This document shows positions 47,701 through 59,777 of a stretch of 64,000 bases of DNA, piece by piece. The stretch is from Calvatia gigantea (lineage: Eukaryota > Basidiomycota > Agaricomycetes > Agaricales > Lycoperdaceae), in the NCBI GenBank assembly GCA_025093985.1, contig JACAAK010000014.1, positions 2,356,001-2,420,000 on the forward strand, written 5' to 3'. The stretch's first letter is position 1, and every line of letters begins with the position of its first letter. Below the pieces are notes generated by a model. The model did not search any database. It worked only from the letters and a program-made list of their open reading frames with translations, and was not told where the DNA came from. The position numbers and the translations under genes were made by a program.

Positions 47701-47815
47701 TTTTCTGCAGCGTCAAGACGTCCCGGAACAACGGGTATCTGCACGAGGGTCGAATTTGAAACGGAAGAAAGGGCATGAAATGGGTAGTCGACGAAAGAAA
47801 ATTAAATTAAATTAG
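44758..47815 (+). CDS. Crinkler-like P-loop NTPase with nuclease-like C-terminus
   Basis: A multi-exon protein of about 900 residues. After an N-terminal header region (ASIILWTIWRPTRPQ; start 44758 or the Met at 44836) comes a P-loop (VNTSGSGKTRILLEGLC, about 45496-45545). A Walker B follows (FFCVLDEAQ, near 46017), then MVVAGTGIS, a helical middle part with HRFTAGYVMDLIRNGF, and a C-terminal block GPDVVFIL...FIWVALQTKW. That last block has the D-x(n)-Q-x-K spacing of the restriction-endonuclease superfamily. This order matches the Crinkler/RHS-type NTPase-nuclease proteins described in fungi and oomycetes, which are linked to selfish elements and effectors. Introns at about 46385-46440 and 46629-46676 are GT-AG. 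One extra base is likely near 45205, and the junction before the P-loop is unclear. No signal peptide is present. Confidence 0.6.
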
Positions 47816-48093
47816 GTGTATGTATGTCCTCATGAAGTGTCATACATTCATCTGTCATTTGTTGTGTTTTTGCGCCCAATCAATGCAAACAGGGACGGTG
47901 TAGCTAATTTTGGGCGGAGGCGCTTGGGTGTGAAATCGAATCCATAGACGTTAAGTCCAATTGAATCTCGCACGTGTGCTACTTCGCTTCCCGCAAACTG
48001 GAACTAAACAGTCACCTATGGCCCCAGAAGCTTCAGCTGGCTCTTCTTCTCACCGTCCGGTTTACAACCAAATAACGCCAATTCTTGGGAACA
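47816..48093. other. short intergenic region
   Basis: Separates two plus-strand genes. Nothing recognised. Confidence 0.4.
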
Positions 48094-49799
48094 ATGCTCG
48101 TTAAGCATTTCTTGCTCTGGACCGGCATTTCTGGCGCAATTGCATCCCCAGGTGTACCAGATAGGTGTGTCAGCCAGTGTTTTCCGATGCCGGGAAGGAG
48201 ATACAGTTGATGCAAATCATAGTTCACTCGGCAACAGAGCAGAACGGAGACAATCTTAATCCATACCCGGATAAACCGCGCATTGAGTTCCGCAGTGATG
48301 GCACCTTCAAGATCACTGTCTTCTCTGATTTGCATTTCGGCGAGAATCCATGGGATTGGTGGGGTCCGGAACAAGACTCAAATAGCACGCGAGTCATGAA
48401 ACGCGTCTTGAAGGACGAGACTCCCGACTATGTGTGCGTCTGCAATCAATCAAGTTGTTCGCTTGTTTCTGATCTCAAACGCCAGTGTCATCAACGGAGA
48501 TCTCATTACGGGCGAAAGTAAGCGTCTCCTAAGGAGTTTTCGGTTCCAGGAGTTCTCACAAATTATAGATACATTTAAAGAGAACGCAACAACATTGGTT
48601 GACCAGATTGTTTCTCCTCTTAACGCCGCCCGTGTACCATTCTCGTCAACTCACGGGGTTTGTCTGTTCTCCTACTCTGCCCGACTTTAATTTGACGACC
48701 GACCCATCAGAACCATGATAATCAAGTCAACATAACCCATGCTGAAGAGATTACCCGTGAACATCAGGTTGCGCCTCTTAGTTATACCCGCTTCTCTCCT
48801 CCTGGGGTAGGTGGTGAAGGTGGATTTGGGAATTACTGGGTTCCCGTGAGTCGTTTCTATACTCGTTCAGAACTTCACCTTACATGTCGCGGACCAGGTA
48901 TACAAGAAGAAATCAGGTATATTCTGAGATACCTCGTTAATGTGACTACTCAACCAGCCACGATAGATCGCGCACCTTTCCTCATCCTTTGGTTTTTCGA
49001 CTCCCGGGGTAAGTGTTTATTGATTTACATACCACTGAACGTTGTTGAAAGATAAGTAGGCGGATTTTCTCAGGACGGAACGCCTCTCCCTGATTGGGTC
49101 GACGACTCAGTCGCTCGGTGGATCGCATCGGAAACAGACGAAATGGAGAGGGCTTGGGGTCCAGCACAAAAGCGTTCTGCTCTAGCATTTGTCCACATAC
49201 CTCCGTCAGTATCATTTCTTCCTGTGCCGTTTCCAATTTCATGCTGGGATGCAGACACTATATCCAACCTACCCAAAAGACCATTACTCCCGAGAAAAAT
49301 CCAGGGCTCAATGGTATGTGAAGCCACCAATGTGAATAATAGCAGAAACTTGTTGACGAACGGTTTTGCAGCGGATACACTCGGTAGCGGTTCTGTACAA
49401 TCCAGTTCCAACCCCGCCGACCAGGACAAAGACGGCCCTTTCTGGGACGCAGTCAATACCAATATCAAAAACCTCGTCGCCGTTATATCCGGTCACGATC
49501 ATGGCAACGAATGGTGTGTCCGTGAGCCGACAAAGGATGTAATCTTCTGCTTCGATAAACACTCTGGGTAAGCGATGGTTCTTGTAGTTTCGTTTGTATG
49601 TATACGAATTCTCCTAACGATTCATGACAGATATGGGGGATATGGTGACCCCGCATGGGGATTCGGTGTCCGTAACATCGTGTTCCATTCTGGGGGAAAC
49701 GGTAATGGGAGTGGAAAACCAAGAGTCGAAAGTTGGATTCGTTTAGAGGAGGGTGCCACACACGCACATGTTTGGTTAGACAAAAATTACGGACGATGA
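48094..49799 (+). CDS. secreted calcineurin-like metallophosphatase (DCR2-type)
   Basis: The start at 48094 gives a signal peptide (MLVKHFLLWTGISGAIASPG). Exons include 48094-48166, 48223-48433, 48486-48517, 48569-48658, 48711-48846 and further pieces to the stop at 49799. All inspected junctions are GT-AG and in phase. The five metal-site motifs are present in order: TVFSDLHFGE, VINGDLITGE, THGNHDN, an ALAFVHIPP histidine, and VISGHDHGNEW. WDWWGPEQDSNSTRVMKRVL between the first two is characteristic of the fungal DCR2/purple-acid-phosphatase-like group. It probably removes phosphate from extracellular or vacuolar substrates. The gene shows no frame break, which contrasts with its neighbours. 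Confidence 0.88.
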
Positions 49800-50733
49800 A
49801 ACCCAAGTCAGTGCAGAACCCAGTTGTGTCGTATCTTGTAGCCGAATCCGGGATCTTTCAAACCCCGATTATGTCATACCATATGTTGGACACGTGGGAC
49901 GGCGCTCAACCTGCCTCAAGTTTGAATAGTTGAATTCTGGAATGATAAGTAGGCATTTCATATCGGCTTTTGTTGGTCCAGCTCCAATATATGAGGTTGG
50001 GTTACGACGTGAAGACCAGTTCGCCGTTTGCTAGACTACCCGGCAGCAATTAATGGGCAAAACGAGGCACTGTTTAAGATAGGATCCGTAAGATACACAT
50101 AGAAGCAACGGTTAGAGGCTCGAGATCAGACAACAAAAGGGGGAAAGATACCCACAGGGTAGGAGAGATATGGACGAGACAAAATAGTAGTACAAGCTAA
50201 GAAGAGAGATACCCGCGTTCGGGTGGGAATAGGAAGAGAAGACGGATAGAGAGCATAGTTCGGTGAGTAGGACAGGAAGCACGGTTCACAGGACATAGAA
50301 AGAGGGGAAGACAGAACAGTATCCAGACGTTTCCGGGGCACGAGTAATATCAATCCCTCCTTCTCCCTACACGGATCTTCCTCAACCTGGTCATCGTCGC
50401 ACATTCGTCGTGAGATTGGAACCGGCACCGGCATTCGAATAAGAAGCTTTCGGAACGTCGTGAAAAGTACATGGACCACTTGTAACTCCTTTTTCTCCTT
50501 TCGTATATCGGAAACTTGAGATCAGGGACCGGGGAACATGCATGAGGATTCCAATCCACTGTAGCGACCGGAGGGGTTGCCCAAGAATGAAAAGGAACGG
50601 GGCAGAGCGCGTGAATGCAGTCGACCATGGTAGGCGCACACAGCTTGTCTGTGCAGACTACGTCAGATGACTGGTATCATGAGTGTAAATTGGGAAACCC
50701 TGAAGGAAACTTGCCATTATGCCATCATATGAT
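49800..50733. other. convergent intergenic region
   Basis: 3' flanks of the phosphatase (plus) and the PIN protein (minus). Overlapping minus-strand frames at 50126-50639 have no recognisable domain and no coding-like pattern. Nothing else seen. Confidence 0.35.
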
Positions 50734-52083
50734 TTACGGGTCCGGCTCCAATTTCTCCCCACGAGCGAGAACACGGACAACACGTGTGGGTTGAGCTACC
50801 ATTTCCATCATGGCCATGACAGCCGGCGGGCGTTCAACAAGGCTTGCCTTCGGAGGGTGTGGATGATCGGTACTCGAACCACGCCTGCCCTTCGGGCCGT
50901 GATGGGAATGATGGATCCGCTTCGGGCGCTCCTCTTCTTCCCCACCAGCTCCACGCCCAGGAAGAGTCGGCTCAACAGGAATAGTCTCAACCCCGACTTT
51001 CTCGGCCCATTTGGCAACGAGGTGACCGGAGGATCGAACCTCGAATTTGTGGGTGTGAGGGATAGGAGGAGCAGGAAGGGGGACAGGGGCCATTTGGTTG
51101 TCGTTTGAATCCGCAAGTTTCATGGCATGGTTCAACGGAGACAGGTTAGGAGAACCGGAGAGAACTGCAAGTGCAACCTTGTATTTATTAGCTGCACCTG
51201 CCTTCTCTACAGCACTGCTTCGACCGTTTCCGTTTGGGTGAAGGGTAGCGTCGGCATTCTCGACCTCCCACCGGGCACAGCAGATTGTGCGGCGGACCCA
51301 CTCGGGAGATGGCAAGGCCTTTGACTCAGTTTCGTCATCGGCCAAGTTCCCCTTCAACGGAATCCTGTCCCATAAGACGAAGGCGTCGTCCCTTTGAACA
51401 CGAATACGAGGGTTAGTACCGACTTGAGCCTCAAGGATGCGCGAGGCAGCACGAGCACGCTGGGCGAGTGGACTAGTTCCCTTCTTGAGCAGATCTAGGG
51501 TGTTCAGGGCTAATAAACGATTAGGAGGGAGGAAACCGAGACTATTTCTGAAACGTACCTTCCAGGGGGACAATAAGGACTTCCTTGCGCCCGTCTCTGC
51601 TCCATTTCTTGACTTGGTAAAGGGCATGAACAAGCACACTAGCATCAACGACAATTATGTCCGCATCTTTGTCTCCCTTATCTACTCTGTGATGATGGGT
51701 CTTGGAATCATGCACGGAAGGTCCGTTACTCTGGGTTTCCTTGGCCGTGGGCTTCTCCTCAGCTGGAAGTGATGGGGTATCATTGGCCTTCTTCCTATGA
51801 ACAATCTTGATTCCAGGAGCCATCGGCGCGCGCTTGCCTGCATGTTGCGGGGGTGAATGGTACTGGTTCATGGGAACATGTTTGCGATCCCTCCAGTTTC
51901 CGGACGAGATGTTATGAGACGAAACGGACTTCTCAAGCTGTTCAACTTGATGATTTAAGAAGGCTGCTCCGAGCGCTTTAGACATGGCCACCTTGTTGGG
52001 GGTTGGCGTTGGCACCTGCAGTCCAGTTTTGTTAGTAATATGACAATTAAATTTCAGGAATAAAATACCTTTCTGTCCGCCAT
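50734..52083 (-). CDS. PIN-domain protein, putative RNase
   Basis: Three exons (52083-52069, 52015-51559, 51509-50734) with 53- and 49-bp introns give 415 residues in perfect phase. The start is the ATG whose first exon encodes only MADRK. A disordered N-terminal 115 residues leads into a PIN domain at about 117-200: DADIIVVDASVLVHALYQV supplies the first acidic residue, EVLIVPLEALNTLDLLKKG the second, and FVLWDRI ends the fold. The C-terminal half is Pro/His-rich and disordered. PIN domains are Mg2+-dependent single-strand RNases, as in SMG6/EST1-like RNA decay proteins; which group this belongs to cannot be told. No frame break. Confidence 0.75.
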
Positions 52084-52890
52084 GGTGTTCATGATGATAG
52101 TTGCTGGCGACCTGAATCTGCAGTCTCGAGGAACCACAATGCTGTACCTTGCTTAGTAAGCAGACCCACGCCATTGCGACACCGAGAGTGTAATTCGCAG
52201 TCAGATCATGTCGTCTCGGCTGTGCAATGCATGCTTCACGCACAACATTCGGGGTAACCCCGTCGCTTACGAGGGCGCGGGTGTATATAGTGCCCTGGGG
52301 GTTCGAACGTACGACCCCAGGGACAGACCGGGCCCTTCGTTCACACCAAGATGAAAACCGAGAATAGATCGCAAAGCTCTTGTTTCTCGTCCACCGGTTT
52401 GTATTTCAAATGAGCCGGAATAACAATACACGCGGGTTAACAATAACTGTGGCTGTTTTCCATCAAGTCCGGTGTGATCTGGAACGGAATGGATGGAAGC
52501 TTAGTACGGAAATTGAATACCGGACACACATCGCCAGAGTTAACAAGATACACACGCAGCAGAGAACGCTTGGTTCATCGCACATAGCCCCCTCCCCTAC
52601 CCATCGTAAAGTCCCCTTGAAGAAGGCATCAATAAAAAGGCCCCTTTCGCTTATCTGATAAGATAGTTTCTCTTACGTCAACTTTGATTTGATGTGGGGA
52701 GAGGTCCAGGTTAAGTCTTGACTGGCTATATTTATCGATCCAATGCTCGGGACGTGTACGGTTGTGGTACGTAATTTAGACTCAAAAAGAGTGGGGTCGA
52801 TAAATGAACCACAAAGCTATCCGTATTTCGTTCAGGTATTTACATTTACGCACTCCAGGAAGATGTGCACAAGTAAATAAAGTTAAGCGA
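52084..52890. other. intergenic region
   Basis: Promoter of the PIN gene and 3' flank of the first laccase. A plus-strand frame at 52380-52658 has no domain and is not called. Confidence 0.4.
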
Positions 52891-55034
52891 TCACTGGAGC
52901 TCGGGGTCGAGCTCATTGTACATCGGGCACAGATCCTTCCAGTCTTGCGGCGTAATCTGGGATTGAGGCCCGCTGACATTGTCTTCAGGAGCCTCAGCAA
53001 AGGCGACAGCGAGACCTGCTTCAAGATGCCAATCGATGTGGCAATGCAAGAACCAGGCTCCCGGGTTGTCGGTGACTGGCACAATGTTAGGACGAAAGAT
53101 AATCCTAGGCCGGAAAAGAACTTACGGAAGCGGAAGGTAGTGTTTCCACCGTTGATAGGGTAGACATCACGACGGAGCGGGCTTAGATCCAAGTCAGCAC
53201 TTCAGTCCGTAGATGTGAGGAGAGGAGAAACTCACTTCTTGAAGTTGAAGTTGACGTCATTGGATGGCAAGACGACGTCGAAGGCGTGACCGTGCACTAT
53301 AGTGTTTCCAGTCAATTTATGGCCTTAACGGTCACGATACACTGAAATGAACTTACAGTGGAATGGGTGAGCTCCCGTACCAGGAATCGTCACCTGAACG
53401 AGCGAGTTCCGGGGTACAACAAACACTTGTTCGGAAGGAAGGAGATCTTGAGGCCTCTTGGCACCACTCAAAATTTGAAGGAGAACTGGGACAGTGGGAG
53501 AGATGTAAGAAATGCCGTTGATATCGAAGAAAGGCGGGTTAGGTTGGGCAATGTTGAGAACAATGGGGACATCGGGGGGACCATCACCGAGCTTGCCAGG
53601 GTTCTCCGAAGCAATCGGCTGATATTTGCAAATAAGCCACTGAAAATATAAACCATTCCGCGTTAAATAACTTACGTGCATCTGCTGGTCAAGTAACTTA
53701 GGGCCTCCGGGGTTAGTAGTAGTTGGCTCGACAGCCCGAGCACCCCTGTAGCGCAAGATAGCAAGAGTGAGGTTGGGGTTGACTAGGGCACGAATTAGTT
53801 TTTCAAGTTTCCTTGACAAAACTAAGAACATACAGTTGGGGTTCCTGGCAGGGCTACCGCCAGTGGGAGGAGCACGGATCCAGTAGTTGTTAATTGGCTG
53901 GTTGGCGTGGAGAACAGCGGAGACACGTTGAGCGGTATAAACATCAATGTTTTGAACAGTGACGGGGTCATGCTCGATACCATCGGCCTCAATGAAGGTA
54001 ATGTTGTGATTGTCGATAGAGAAAGTAAAGAATGGGCGACAAGCGGTGGCGAAGATGCGGAGTCTGTAGCGCCTGCCACGCTCAACGTTGATCACAGCGA
54101 ATGGAACTGGGCCGGCCGTAAGTGAATAGCTTCACGCCGCTGCTTAAAATAGTATCCTTACCTAAGGGGCCTCCGTTGTAGCGACCTTTGCCGTTAATGA
54201 GACCAGAGTCAGGTACACTGATCAAGTTCATGAGCGCACATCCTGAAATCATAACCACAGAACTTACGGGACAATGCCAGTGCTGAAGAAGTCGTTCGTC
54301 CCAGCAGGCGCAAGGACGTGGTACCAATCAGAGAGGGTGATGAGCGTATTCTCATCATCGACATCATACAAATGCCTCAATGGGTCCCTGGGGTCTGTGT
54401 AGAGTCTTGAGCAGCATCCCCAATTGGGTGAGGGTGCGGGGCGTACCGTATACAACAAAGATACCACGGAGTCCGTCGCAGTATTGCGTGGACAAGTGGG
54501 AGTGGTACCAGAAGCTGTCATCTTAATGAGATTCATGCGCTTAGACGCCATTCCGGTTTCACATACTTTCCGGTTTGGCCGGCGGTGCTGAATTGATAAA
54601 CGAAAGTGGTGTTCGGAGGAATAGGACATTGGTTGACAAAGGCGGGGCCGTCCATGCCAGAAGTCCTGGGTTGGAAGAAGCCGTGCCAGTGCTGTTATGA
54701 AATCAGACTAGGTACCTAGATATGTGTCATACAGCGTACGATGGAAGTGCTGCGCCTCATGAGAGTGCTTGCTAGCTTGTTGTGGGTGGGAATAACCACA
54801 CTGTCTCCCTTCTGAACGCGGATAGCTGGTCCAGGATAAGCACCATTAATCAGGACAGCACTGCGATTCTTGGGTTAGTTCGTGAAGCGAGCGTATAAGG
54901 CCTGACTCTTACTCTCGTTCAAACCCGTCAGGTGCAATCCGCGCATTGTTGACAGTAAACTCGAAGTGACGAACCGCCGCAAAGGCATTCGGAACCAATG
55001 CCGCTAAAACGGCAAGTGACGAAGAGAGCCTCAT
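52891..55034 (-). CDS. laccase (multicopper oxidase), copy 1
   Basis: A secreted phenol oxidase. The ATG at 55034 gives a signal peptide ([20 protein letters not shown]). Three cupredoxin domains carry the four laccase signatures: HWHGFFQ with [43 protein letters not shown] (split by an intron inside the Leu codon) and [16 protein letters not shown]. These supply the ten His and one Cys of the type 1 and trinuclear copper sites. The residue ten after the Cys is Leu, i.e. the class usually tied to a higher redox potential. Many short GT-AG introns occur. Frames read without a break where I checked. The protein is very similar to the second copy 1.5 kb upstream on the same strand, a tandem duplication. 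Likely roles are lignin or phenol oxidation or pigment formation. Confidence 0.93.
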
Positions 55035-55082
55035 TGCAACTACTGCAAAAATGCTTTGAGTTCGGGGGGGAAGTGTCTTCGT

Positions 55083-55091
55083 CTTTATATA
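55083..55091 (-). promoter_or_regulatory. TATA box of laccase 1
   Basis: TATATAAAG on the minus strand about 50 bases upstream of the ATG at 55034. Confidence 0.6.
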
Positions 55092-56523
55092 ACGATTATT
55101 TTGAGTTATTTTTGCGTTCCATGTCTTTCAACCCCTCAATTCAAACGCTATGGGTAAGCCGCATGCTTTCTCTCTCGCACAAATGAGAACATGTGTGGCA
55201 GAATCCCATGCATGTGTGGCGGGAAGGAGAGGCAGTTTTGCATTTGATGTTGAACAGCCTGTCACCTTGTGAGACCAAGGCCAGAAATATCAATATTACC
55301 CACCTATGTGCACGAATGACCTTGAAGGTATCTCTACAATTCCTTTTTGCGACCCGCACCAGTAGGAAGGAGGCCGTTTGCTAGCACAGGAGGAATCGCC
55401 AAGTCGATAGTTCAATAAGGCTGGGTAACGTCGGGGGCGCTTCCTTCCCTTTTGGAATTAGCTCCACGATAGACCCCCCCATCCTCTCAAGCCCCCCTTT
55501 GAACTTGGCACAACATTGGATAACTTATGAAGACCTTTGTCCCCTCCGATAGATTTGGGTGCGAGCACGTTCTTTCTGAATAAAAACACACTCGCCTGCC
55601 GACTTTACGCAATGGGGTTTTGCACGAGGAAAAGCAATATTCGGTCTGGACGACTATCCTGGGCATGGACGACATGAGCCAATGTCTGCGTTGTTACTGG
55701 GTGTGCACCCTATCCTAGGTTCTCACAAAGTACGAGCGGGCTTGTGCTATGCTCGCGAGTAATGCGGTTATTTGTGAGGCAGTAAGGAACGGTTGCCCAA
55801 CGGTGCGACTTGCATATTCTCCAGTTGGGGCATTGGAGAACACGCCCAGTTCGGGATCCTCCCACGCCTACGCAGCGTCCATAAGTAAGCCTGATGTCTC
55901 TTTCAATTGAAAATTGCTGATTGGCTGTCAGCAGGATGTACCAGCGAGATACAACCCCAAAGGTAGCTATGGGTATTCAAGGTGTTATGCGCCATTGCTC
56001 AACGATAACCCCACTATGAACTACGAAGGGGGCCAGAAACTTAGCCTTGTTGAGGCCATTGTCGATTCGCAGAGTGGGGATCAGAACATCCACAGAGAGG
56101 AATGTGTGGGAGCGATGGCTTGAGAAAAAATAACCCCGGCTAAGAATAGCAGTCCCGTCCAGCTGTTGCCCCAATGCCAGTTCAGCAATTGTCGATCGTC
56201 TGAGACTATTCCCATCCTTGTTACTCAACCTCAATCATACCATTTGTTACCGTGCCAGGTTCCTGGGATATCATACCCGACAACGTGGAATGCACGGAAG
56301 CAACGGCTTCTTGCAATGGACACGTTCTGTGCACATGGGGGAGGGAAAACCTATCTAGATCGCCATGATTTAAGGAGTTAGAAAAATTGGGGTTGACCTC
56401 AGGCGCTCAAACGATCCCAACGGGCTGACCATCATGACGCTACTCTGCTCTTTAATAATCCATACGTCAAATTTAATCGCCAAAACGTTATACACGACCG
56501 AGTGGAACACGATAAATAAGTGA
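55092..56523. other. spacer between the tandem laccases
   Basis: About 1.4 kb. It should hold the laccase 1 promoter and the laccase 2 3' flank. Small frames on both strands are unrelated to known families. Confidence 0.4.
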
Positions 56524-58656
56524 TCACTGGAGCTCGGGATCGAGTTGGTCGTACATGGGGCACAGATCCTTCCAGTCTTGGGGTGTAATCTGGGATTGAG
56601 GCCCACTGACGTTATCCTCAGGAGCTTCGGCAAAGGCAACCGCGAGACCCGCTTCAAGATGCCAATCGATGTGGCAATGCAAGAACCAGGCTCCTGGGTT
56701 GTCAGTGACTAGCATGATGTTAGTATAAAGCGTAACTATCGGACAACAAAGAAACTCACGGAAGCGGAAAGTCGTGTTTCCACCGTTGATGGGGTATACA
56801 TCACGACGGAGAGGACTAAATACAAGTTGGCGTCAATGTTCGTAAGTAGAGGGGAAGAAAGGCGTACTTCTTGAAGTTGAGATTGACGTCATTGGATGGT
56901 AAGACGACGTCGAAGGCGTGACCGTGCACTGTGTTTCCAGTCAATTTATGGTGTTAGTAATCACAATGCACTAAAGAACTTACAGTGGAATGGGTGAGCT
57001 CCCGTACCAGGAATCGTCACCTGAACGAGCGAGTTCCGGGGAACAACAAACACTTGTTCGGAAGGAAGGAGATCTTGAGGCCTCTTGGCACCGCTCAAAA
57101 TCTGAAGGAGAACTGGGACGGTAGGAGAGATATAAGAAACGCCATTGATATCGAAGAAAGGTGGGTTGGGTTGGGCAATATTGAGAGTAATGGCGACATC
57201 GGGGGGACCATCACCGAGCTTGCCGGGTCCTTCTGCAGCAATAGGCTAGGAAACCTATGAGGGCCGAAAGGGTTGTGAATATCCCTGGGACTTACGTGCA
57301 TCTGCTGGTCAAGCAACTTAGGGCCTCCGGGGTTAGTAGTAGTTGGCTCAACAGCCCGAGCACCCTTATAGCGCAAGACGGCCAGAGTGAGGTTGGGGTT
57401 GACTACGCTACCTATTAGTAACACATATCGCAGAAGGTGGTGATGTCGTACAGTTGGGATTATTGGCAGGGTTTCCGCCAGTGGGGGGAGCACGGATCCA
57501 GTAATTGTTAACGGGTTGGTTGGCAGTCAGGACAACAGACACGCGTTGGGCGGTGTAAACATCAATGTTTTGAACAGTGACGGGGTCGTGTTCGATACCA
57601 TCGGCCTCTATGAAGGTGATGTTGTGATTGTCGATAGAGAAAGTAAAGAATGGACGGCAGGCGGTGGCGAAGACGCGGAGACGGTATCGCTTGCCCTGCT
57701 CGACATTGACCACAGCGAATGGAACTGTATTGACTCCGTAAGTAAACGTTACGCTGATAAAAGAAACCATTTACCAAGTGGTCCTCCATTGAACCTTCCT
57801 TTGCCATTGATCAAACCAGAGTCAGGGACCCTAGGGAGAATTTTGGATCAGAGTTGGGAAACTTGCTATGGACTAGACGAGTTACGCACGGAACAATACC
57901 CGTGGTGAAGAACTGATTTGTACCAGCCGGAGCCAAGACATGGTACCAGTCAGACAACGTAATGACGGTCGACGCATCGTCAACGTCGTACATGCCCCTC
58001 AGGGGATCGTTGGGGTCTCCAGTTGGGTGAGAACATACAGGTGACTTCTTGTGACGAGATACTAACCGTAAACGACAAAAGCACCTCGAAGACCGTCGCA
58101 GTATTGAGTCGACAAATGGGAGTGATACCAAAAGCTGGGGTGTCCGTTAGTCACTTTTAAACCGAGATATTAGAGAATGCGTACTTTCCACTTTGATTGA
58201 AAGCAGTGAAATCGTAGGTGAAAGTTGTGTTGGGAGGGATAGGGCATTGGTTCACAAAAGCAGGGCCATCCATATCGGAAGTGCGTGCTTGGAAGAATCC
58301 GTGCCAGTGCTATCGCATTGGTCAATAACTTGCTTGAGTGTGTACGAAGTGTTCTTACGATGGAGGTGCTTCGCCTCATCAACGGATCGGCAAGTTTGTT
58401 GTGAGTCGGAATGACAACATGGTCATTCTTGTTGATTTGGATCAGAGGTCCAGGATATTGTCCATTGATCAAGACGGCGCTGATAGCAATTTTGTCAGGC
58501 AAGGGGTCGGCCACAAAACTAAAAACGATCAACTTACTCTCGCTCGAAACCATCAGGAGCGATACGTGCGTTATTGACGGTAAATTCGAATGTACGAGTG
58601 GCAGCAAATGCCAAAGGGATGAAACCCAAGAGTGCCGCAAAAGGGAGATGAACCAT
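56524..58656 (-). CDS. laccase (multicopper oxidase), copy 2
   Basis: The start at 58656 gives a signal peptide ([20 protein letters not shown]). It shares the copper signatures and nearly all intron positions with copy 1: [45 protein letters not shown] and [16 protein letters not shown]. At the acceptor before FWYHSH the minus strand reads CTTTTTGG where copy 1 has CTTCTGG, i.e. one T too many (near 58130). Without it the frame is open. Divergence is concentrated in introns and in the stretch around 57240-57295. The Leu axial residue is kept. The breaking base sits in a T homopolymer, so an assembly error is more likely than a dead gene. Confidence 0.9.
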
Positions 58657-58701
58657 TTCAACGAGAGAATCCCCTGACCACCAGAGCTCTACCAGACGGG
58701 T

Positions 58702-58708
58702 CTTTATA
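58702..58708 (-). promoter_or_regulatory. TATA box of laccase 2
   Basis: TATAAAG on the minus strand about 46 bases upstream of the ATG at 58656, the same spacing as in laccase 1. Confidence 0.6.
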
Positions 58709-59777
58709 GAGCGAGAAGAGCCATTTCTGCCGAGAGGGTCGCCGTAAGAGAGACAGAAAAACTGCCAATCATCTCCGTGGTTTCTCGAGTGTGGGTATCG
58801 CTCGACGCAAATCAAGGCAATCGGGCCCATAGCAAAGTAGGCATGAGAAGTATTGCTTGAGTCCCTGTCTCACCGTGAAAGCAGAGCATAAGGAACCAAG
58901 GTTCCAATAGCATTGAAAAGCGCCAAAGCTAAATTTAGCGATTTCAACCTAACAGTCCCGCTGGTGCGTAACACACGACTTTGATATTAGGCAATAGTGG
59001 TATTTGGTCATCGCTGAAAGTGCACGGCGTAGAGCGCCATATTGGAAATCTGGTTGTTGTAGGTAGCCACATTTTGCTACAAAGTGCTCGGCCTGCCGAT
59101 GTGAGTTATCCACAACGACCATCGCACTCCACTGGACACATGGGAATGGCGACGACCCTAATAACCGGATTGTCGCCTTGGGACTCCAAATGCCTGAAAA
59201 ACAATTGCTGCATAATTATAGTACCATGAGATGCATTCATTCATGCTAAAAAGCTCCTTACTACTTTGCTCCATGCGAGAATCATCTTCGAGCTTTATCA
59301 AACGCAGTCAGGAGTATTCACTCAGTTTTGCCTCTCTTTTCCCCACTGGATATTGAAACTATTTATATATCGATAAAATTTAAGGAAAGAGCCCCGGCCC
59401 ATTGTAAGCATATCCCACGCACCTCACCCATATGTAGACTGTGACAATGGAAGCTGAATGGAAGCCTTACGATTCAATAACAAAGAGCGAGGTCGTGTAT
59501 GACTCAGAGCCCTAGTACACCTCCCGAGGACGCTGGCGAGTATCGGGTTATCAACAACATACCGTTTAATATGTTTCGAAGTTCCAAGTATTGAGGATTC
59601 ATCCACTCTATCTTGAGCTCGTTACGGGGCCGGTTGAGCTATATTAAGTAGAGTTTTTGTTGGCAGCATGCCGTCATTCCCTTCCCCGTTATTTCACACA
59701 GCACCGTATATGGGCAGTATAAGTCCACGGCAGTAGGAGATAAGTCACACTTTGTGTATAGATTGTGGGATAGGCAT
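58709..59777. other. intergenic region
   Basis: Promoter region of laccase 2 and 3' flank of the urea carboxylase gene. No coding or RNA feature was recognised. Confidence 0.4.

Noticed and set aside
4180..58135. Programmed +1 frameshifting as the explanation of the frame breaks
   Set aside because: No shared heptamer or stop codon sits at the shift sites, and laccase 1 shows the unshifted form of the laccase 2 site. Insertion errors explain the pattern more simply.
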